A stretch of 18,202 bases of DNA from CAYRUP01 sp964489265 (GTDB lineage Bacteria > Pseudomonadota > Gammaproteobacteria > DSM-16500), in contig CAZAXX010000052.1 in assembly GCA_964489265.1 (NCBI GenBank), positions 1 to 18,202 on the forward strand, written 5' to 3'. The notes beneath the pieces are model-generated. The model ran no database searches. It was not told where the DNA came from and worked only from the letters and a program-made list of their open reading frames with translations. A program made the translations under genes and the position numbers. This document shows positions 15,635 through 18,202 of this stretch, in pieces (positions within the stretch are counted from its first letter, which is position 1; the number at the start of each line of letters is the position of its first letter).

Positions 15635-16561
15635 ATGGAATTTTTTAAACAGAATACGAAAATTGATTTTATGGCCCAGCGCAAATGGGCTGCGGTTTTG
15701 TCTATCATATTATTCGCATTATCTATTATTTCACTTGCGGTCAACGGTTTGAATTGGGGTTTGGATTTTACCGGTGGTACGCAAATTCAATTAAGTTTTC
15801 CGAAAGAAGCGGATTTGAATCAAATTCGTGACACTTTAGAAAACGGCGGATTCAAGGAAGCGGTCGTCATTAGTTATGGCACATCAAAAGATGTGTTAGT
15901 GAGTCTCGCTGCGCAAAAAGGTAATGGTGACAATGGTAAAGATTCGACCGTCGCACAAGTTACCAAATTGCTGCCGGACGCTAAAATCCAGCAAGTCGAT
16001 ATGATCGGAGCAGTCGTCGGACAGGAATTAGCAACCAAAGGTGCGTTAGCCGTTGTGATTGCATTGTTAGGTACGATGATTTACATCGCGTTACGATTTG
16101 ATTTTCGTTTTGCGATTGGATCAACGGTTGCATTAATTCATGATCCTGTTCTGATTCTCGGAATATTTTCTTTTTTACATTTGGAATTTAATTTAATTGT
16201 GTTAGCCGCGGTCTTGACTGTCATCGGCTATTCATTGAATGACACGATTGTTATTTTCGATCGCGTACGCGAAAACTTTCGCAAGTTGCGTAAGGCAACA
16301 CCTCTCGAAGTCGTAAACCAAGCCACCAACCAAACGTTATCACGTACCATCATGACATCTGTTTTGACTTTGATTGTCGTCTTGGCGTTATTCTTTTTGG
16401 GCGGAAATATGTTGCACGGTTTCGCGTTGGCGCTCATTATTGGTATTGTAGTCGGAACATATTCTTCTATTTATGTTGCTGGTTCTTTATCGTTGGCATT
16501 AGGATTAACTCGACAAAATTTATTGCCACCGAGCAAAGAAGCATTGGATGATAGACCATAG
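15635..16561 (+). CDS. secF: protein translocase subunit SecF
   Basis: Partner of SecD in the inner membrane. 308 residues, normal length. The first membrane helix is about 18-36, then GLDFTGGTQIQLSF (42-55), and the C-terminal bundle contains VIGYSLNDTIVIFDRVREN (from 196), with Asp203 matching the proton-relay Asp of E. coli SecF (D213). The start ATG is 3 bp after the secD stop with AGGA at 15622-15625, so the two are tightly co-translated. A palindromic repeat follows the stop codon. Confidence 0.97.
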   Translation: MEFFKQNTKIDFMAQRKWAAVLSIILFALSIISLAVNGLNWGLDFTGGTQIQLSFPKEADLNQIRDTLENGGFKEAVVISYGTSKDVLVSLAAQKGNGDNGKDSTVAQVTKLLPDAKIQQVDMIGAVVGQELATKGALAVVIALLGTMIYIALRFDFRFAIGSTVALIHDPVLILGIFSFLHLEFNLIVLAAVLTVIGYSLNDTIVIFDRVRENFRKLRKATPLEVVNQATNQTLSRTIMTSVLTLIVVLALFFLGGNMLHGFALALIIGIVVGTYSSIYVAGSLSLALGLTRQNLLPPSKEALDDRP

Positions 16562-16569
16562 ATCATATG

Positions 16570-16609
16570 CGTCCCGCGTACCCTTCGACAAGCTCAGGGC
16601 CGCGGGACG
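16570..16609. repeat. 40-bp palindromic intergenic repeat after secF
   Basis: Perfect 9-bp arms CGTCCCGCG (16570-16578) and CGCGGGACG (16601-16609) enclose an inner pair CCCT/AGGG around TCGACAAGCTC. The arm CGTCCCGCG is the same as in copy A of the 4130-4210 element. The inner TTCGACAAGCTCAGGG resembles a core I recall from intergenic repeats of many bacteria. It has no T-run, so it is not a classic terminator, although it could stabilise the 3' end of the secDF transcript. Confidence 0.75.
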
Positions 16610-16629
16610 TCGTGTGAAAAAGGAGTTCT

Positions 16630-18114
16630 ATGTCAACATTCGCAGAGTACGAATCATTTGACGGTCTGGGACTTGCAAGTTTAGTTAAGACCGGTGTCAT
16701 TTCACCACAAGAATTAGTTAAAGCGGCGATTGAGCGCATTGAAAAACACAATCCAGCACTCAATGCGGTTATTTACAAAATGTATGATGAAGCGCATTCG
16801 TCAGTCAAACAATCTATCCCACCCGGCATTTTTCACGGCGTTCCTTTTTTATTAAAAGATTTATTAGCGGATTGTGAAGGCGTTCCTCTCCAATTTGGTA
16901 GTCGCTTCACAGAAGGTTGGGTTTCAGCGCATGATTCTGAGTTAGTGCGGCGCATGAAAAACGCAGGATTAATTATTGTCGGAAAAACCAATACGCCAGA
17001 GTTTGGTTTAAGTCCGGTGACTGAACCGAAATTATTTGGTCCTACGCATAATCCTTGGGATGTCACACGAGTGACGGGTGGTTCCAGCGGCGGTTCGGCT
17101 GCTGCAGTTGCTGCGCGCATGGTGCCTATGGCGCATGGTGGCGATGGAGCGGGTTCGATTCGAACGCCTGCTGCGTATTGCGGGACATTTGGTTTGAAAT
17201 TATCGCGCGGGCGAACACCAACCGGCCCAAATTTGCTGCGAATATGGCAAGGCATGGTCGTGGAACATGTGATTACGCGTACGGTGCGTGATAGCGCAGC
17301 GATGTTGGATGTTTTGTCGGGCCCTGAGTTGGGTTCACCCATTTCATTGCCTAAAACAGAAAAAAGTTTTTTAAGCGAAATTGAAAATCCACCGCGAAAG
17401 TTACGGATTGCAGTGACAGATAAACCATTTTTTCCGGGCGACGTGGCTGCAGAATACAAAACAGCAGTGCAACAAGCGGCATTACTGTGTGAATCGTTAG
17501 GACATCATGTTGAAATTGCTTCTCCACAAATAAATCAAAGCGATGTTTTGTTGGCCTACATGATTATGATTGCGGCTGAAACGTCGGCAGGGATTCGAAT
17601 GTTGGCGGAGGCGCTGGGTGAGAAAGCAGATTATACGTTATTAGAAACACCAACTGCAGTGTTGTGTGAAGTAGGCGAACATTTTAGCGCGAAAGATTTT
17701 GTCTGGTCGAGTCATGTGCTTGATATGGCAGGACGTCAATTGGCGGAATTTTTCCTGGACTATGACATTATCTTGACGCCAACGATGGCAACACCACCAC
17801 CCTTGATTGGTGAGTTTAAACCACATGCGTGGGAAAAAAATATTTTAGAATTTTTACGCAGAGTGCCTTATGGACCACTGCTCCGAAAACTCACAAAAAA
17901 AATGGCAGGAAAATATTTTGCATTCACGCCATTTACACCGCTCTTTAATATCACTGGCCAACCGGCTATGTCGGTCCCACTTTATTGGGATCAGGCAGGA
18001 TTGCCAATTGGTATTCAATTCGCCGGGCGTTATGGTGATGAAGCAACGCTATTGCAATTGGCACGCCAATTAGAAATAGCGTTGCCTTGGAATGACAAAG
18101 TTCCGCAACTTTAA
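16630..18114 (+). CDS. amidase signature family hydrolase (NylA-like amidase)
   Basis: Hydrolyses an amide bond; the substrate cannot be told from sequence. 494 residues, full length for a stand-alone amidase. The Ser-cisSer-Lys triad is intact: Lys76 in PFLLKDLLA, Ser152 in GGSSGGSAAAVAAR (150-163), and the nucleophile Ser176 in HGGDGAGSIRTPA (169-181). The spacing matches GatA (K79, S154, S178). The GGDGAGSIR form, rather than GSDTGGSIR, is like NylA-type 6-aminohexanoate-cyclic-dimer hydrolases and related aliphatic amidases rather than GatA; there are no gatB/gatC neighbours. The ATG has AGGAG (16621-16625) 4 nt upstream. It is 68 bp after secF across a repeat, so it may be a separate transcription unit, but no clear promoter was found. 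Confidence 0.94.
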   Translation: MSTFAEYESFDGLGLASLVKTGVISPQELVKAAIERIEKHNPALNAVIYKMYDEAHSSVKQSIPPGIFHGVPFLLKDLLADCEGVPLQFGSRFTEGWVSAHDSELVRRMKNAGLIIVGKTNTPEFGLSPVTEPKLFGPTHNPWDVTRVTGGSSGGSAAAVAARMVPMAHGGDGAGSIRTPAAYCGTFGLKLSRGRTPTGPNLLRIWQGMVVEHVITRTVRDSAAMLDVLSGPELGSPISLPKTEKSFLSEIENPPRKLRIAVTDKPFFPGDVAAEYKTAVQQAALLCESLGHHVEIASPQINQSDVLLAYMIMIAAETSAGIRMLAEALGEKADYTLLETPTAVLCEVGEHFSAKDFVWSSHVLDMAGRQLAEFFLDYDIILTPTMATPPPLIGEFKPHAWEKNILEFLRRVPYGPLLRKLTKKMAGKYFAFTPFTPLFNITGQPAMSVPLYWDQAGLPIGIQFAGRYGDEATLLQLARQLEIALPWNDKVPQL

Positions 18115-18156
18115 CGCTCAATTTTGTCGTAATCTTGAGTGGCTCACTGATTTTTC

Positions 18157-18186
18157 GTGCCCGAGCCCGCGTGCGTGCCCGTGCCC
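18157..18186. repeat. GC-rich imperfect hexamer array
   Basis: Five hexamers in a row, GTGCCC GAGCCC GCGTGC GTGCCC GTGCCC, followed by a run of T. It is strikingly GC-rich compared with its surroundings. The strand cannot pair with itself (there is no GGGC or GCAC partner), so it is a simple repeat rather than a terminator hairpin. The array is near the right edge, and what follows is outside the window. Confidence 0.6.
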
Positions 18187-18202
18187 GTTTTTTCTTCGAC
18201 AA

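Noticed and set aside
16833..17459. A 208-codon open frame on the minus strand
   Set aside because: It lies entirely inside the amidase gene, opposite the conserved GGSSGGS region, has no recognisable motif, and its composition is explained by the sense-strand codon pattern.
18117..18139. CTCAA/TTGAG inverted repeat after the amidase stop as a terminator
   Set aside because: It has only five base pairs with a 13-nt loop and no T-run directly after it.
17966..18202. Arginine-rich minus-strand frame (RARARTRARAR) reaching the right edge
   Set aside because: The arginine run is only the translation of the GC-rich hexamer array, and most of the rest is antisense to the amidase gene.

Overview
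The window looks like chromosomal DNA of an AT-rich gammaproteobacterium. The gene set (NuoM/NuoN, an HAE1-type RND pump, QueA, YajC-SecD-SecF) and one ankyrin-like orphan protein suggest a Legionellales/Coxiellaceae-like, possibly host-associated lineage. That placement is inference from gene content and style; no rRNA or other phylogenetic marker was tested. Every substantial gene lies on the + strand. No tRNA, rRNA, CRISPR array or transposase was seen.

Layout. (1) 1-3047: the end of a complex I operon, with a possible NuoL tail, then nuoM and nuoN. (2) 3068-3862: an AT-rich orphan gene encoding an ankyrin-like protein with a C-terminal PPSY motif. (3) 3863-4469: a 0.6-kb intergenic region holding degenerate repeats, a possible 53-residue protein on the minus strand, an inverted pair of hairpin elements and a candidate promoter. 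(4) 4470-10237: a complete tripartite efflux operon in the order outer-membrane lipoprotein channel, periplasmic adaptor, RND pump. (5) 10251-16561: queA, a large two-domain gene, then yajC-secD-secF. (6) 16570-16609: a palindromic repeat. (7) 16630-18114: an amidase-signature enzyme, followed by a GC-rich hexamer array at the right edge.

The most notable item is the gene at 11277-13295. In the common arrangement queA-tgt-yajC-secD-secF this position belongs to tgt. Here the 672-residue product reads as an ELM1-like (GT-B type, 'mitochondrial fission ELM1' family) domain joined to a domain resembling PgeF/YfiH (multicopper polyphenol oxidase/FAMIN family). By motif alignment all three PgeF metal ligands (His, Cys, His) are replaced by Gln, Ala and Val, so the second half looks like a pseudoenzyme. 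Its ribosome binding site overlaps the queA stop codon, which suggests translational coupling.

The second notable item is the repeat pair at 4130-4210. It consists of two inverted 31-nt copies whose only two stem differences are both compensatory, which argues that the hairpin itself is conserved. The palindrome after secF shares the same stem arm around a different loop.

How the genes work together: nuoM/nuoN encode proton-pumping membrane subunits of NADH:quinone oxidoreductase. The tripartite pump exports small molecules using the proton gradient. QueA makes epoxyqueuosine in tRNA. YajC-SecD-SecF assist protein translocation through SecYEG. The amidase is probably catabolic or detoxifying, with unknown substrate.
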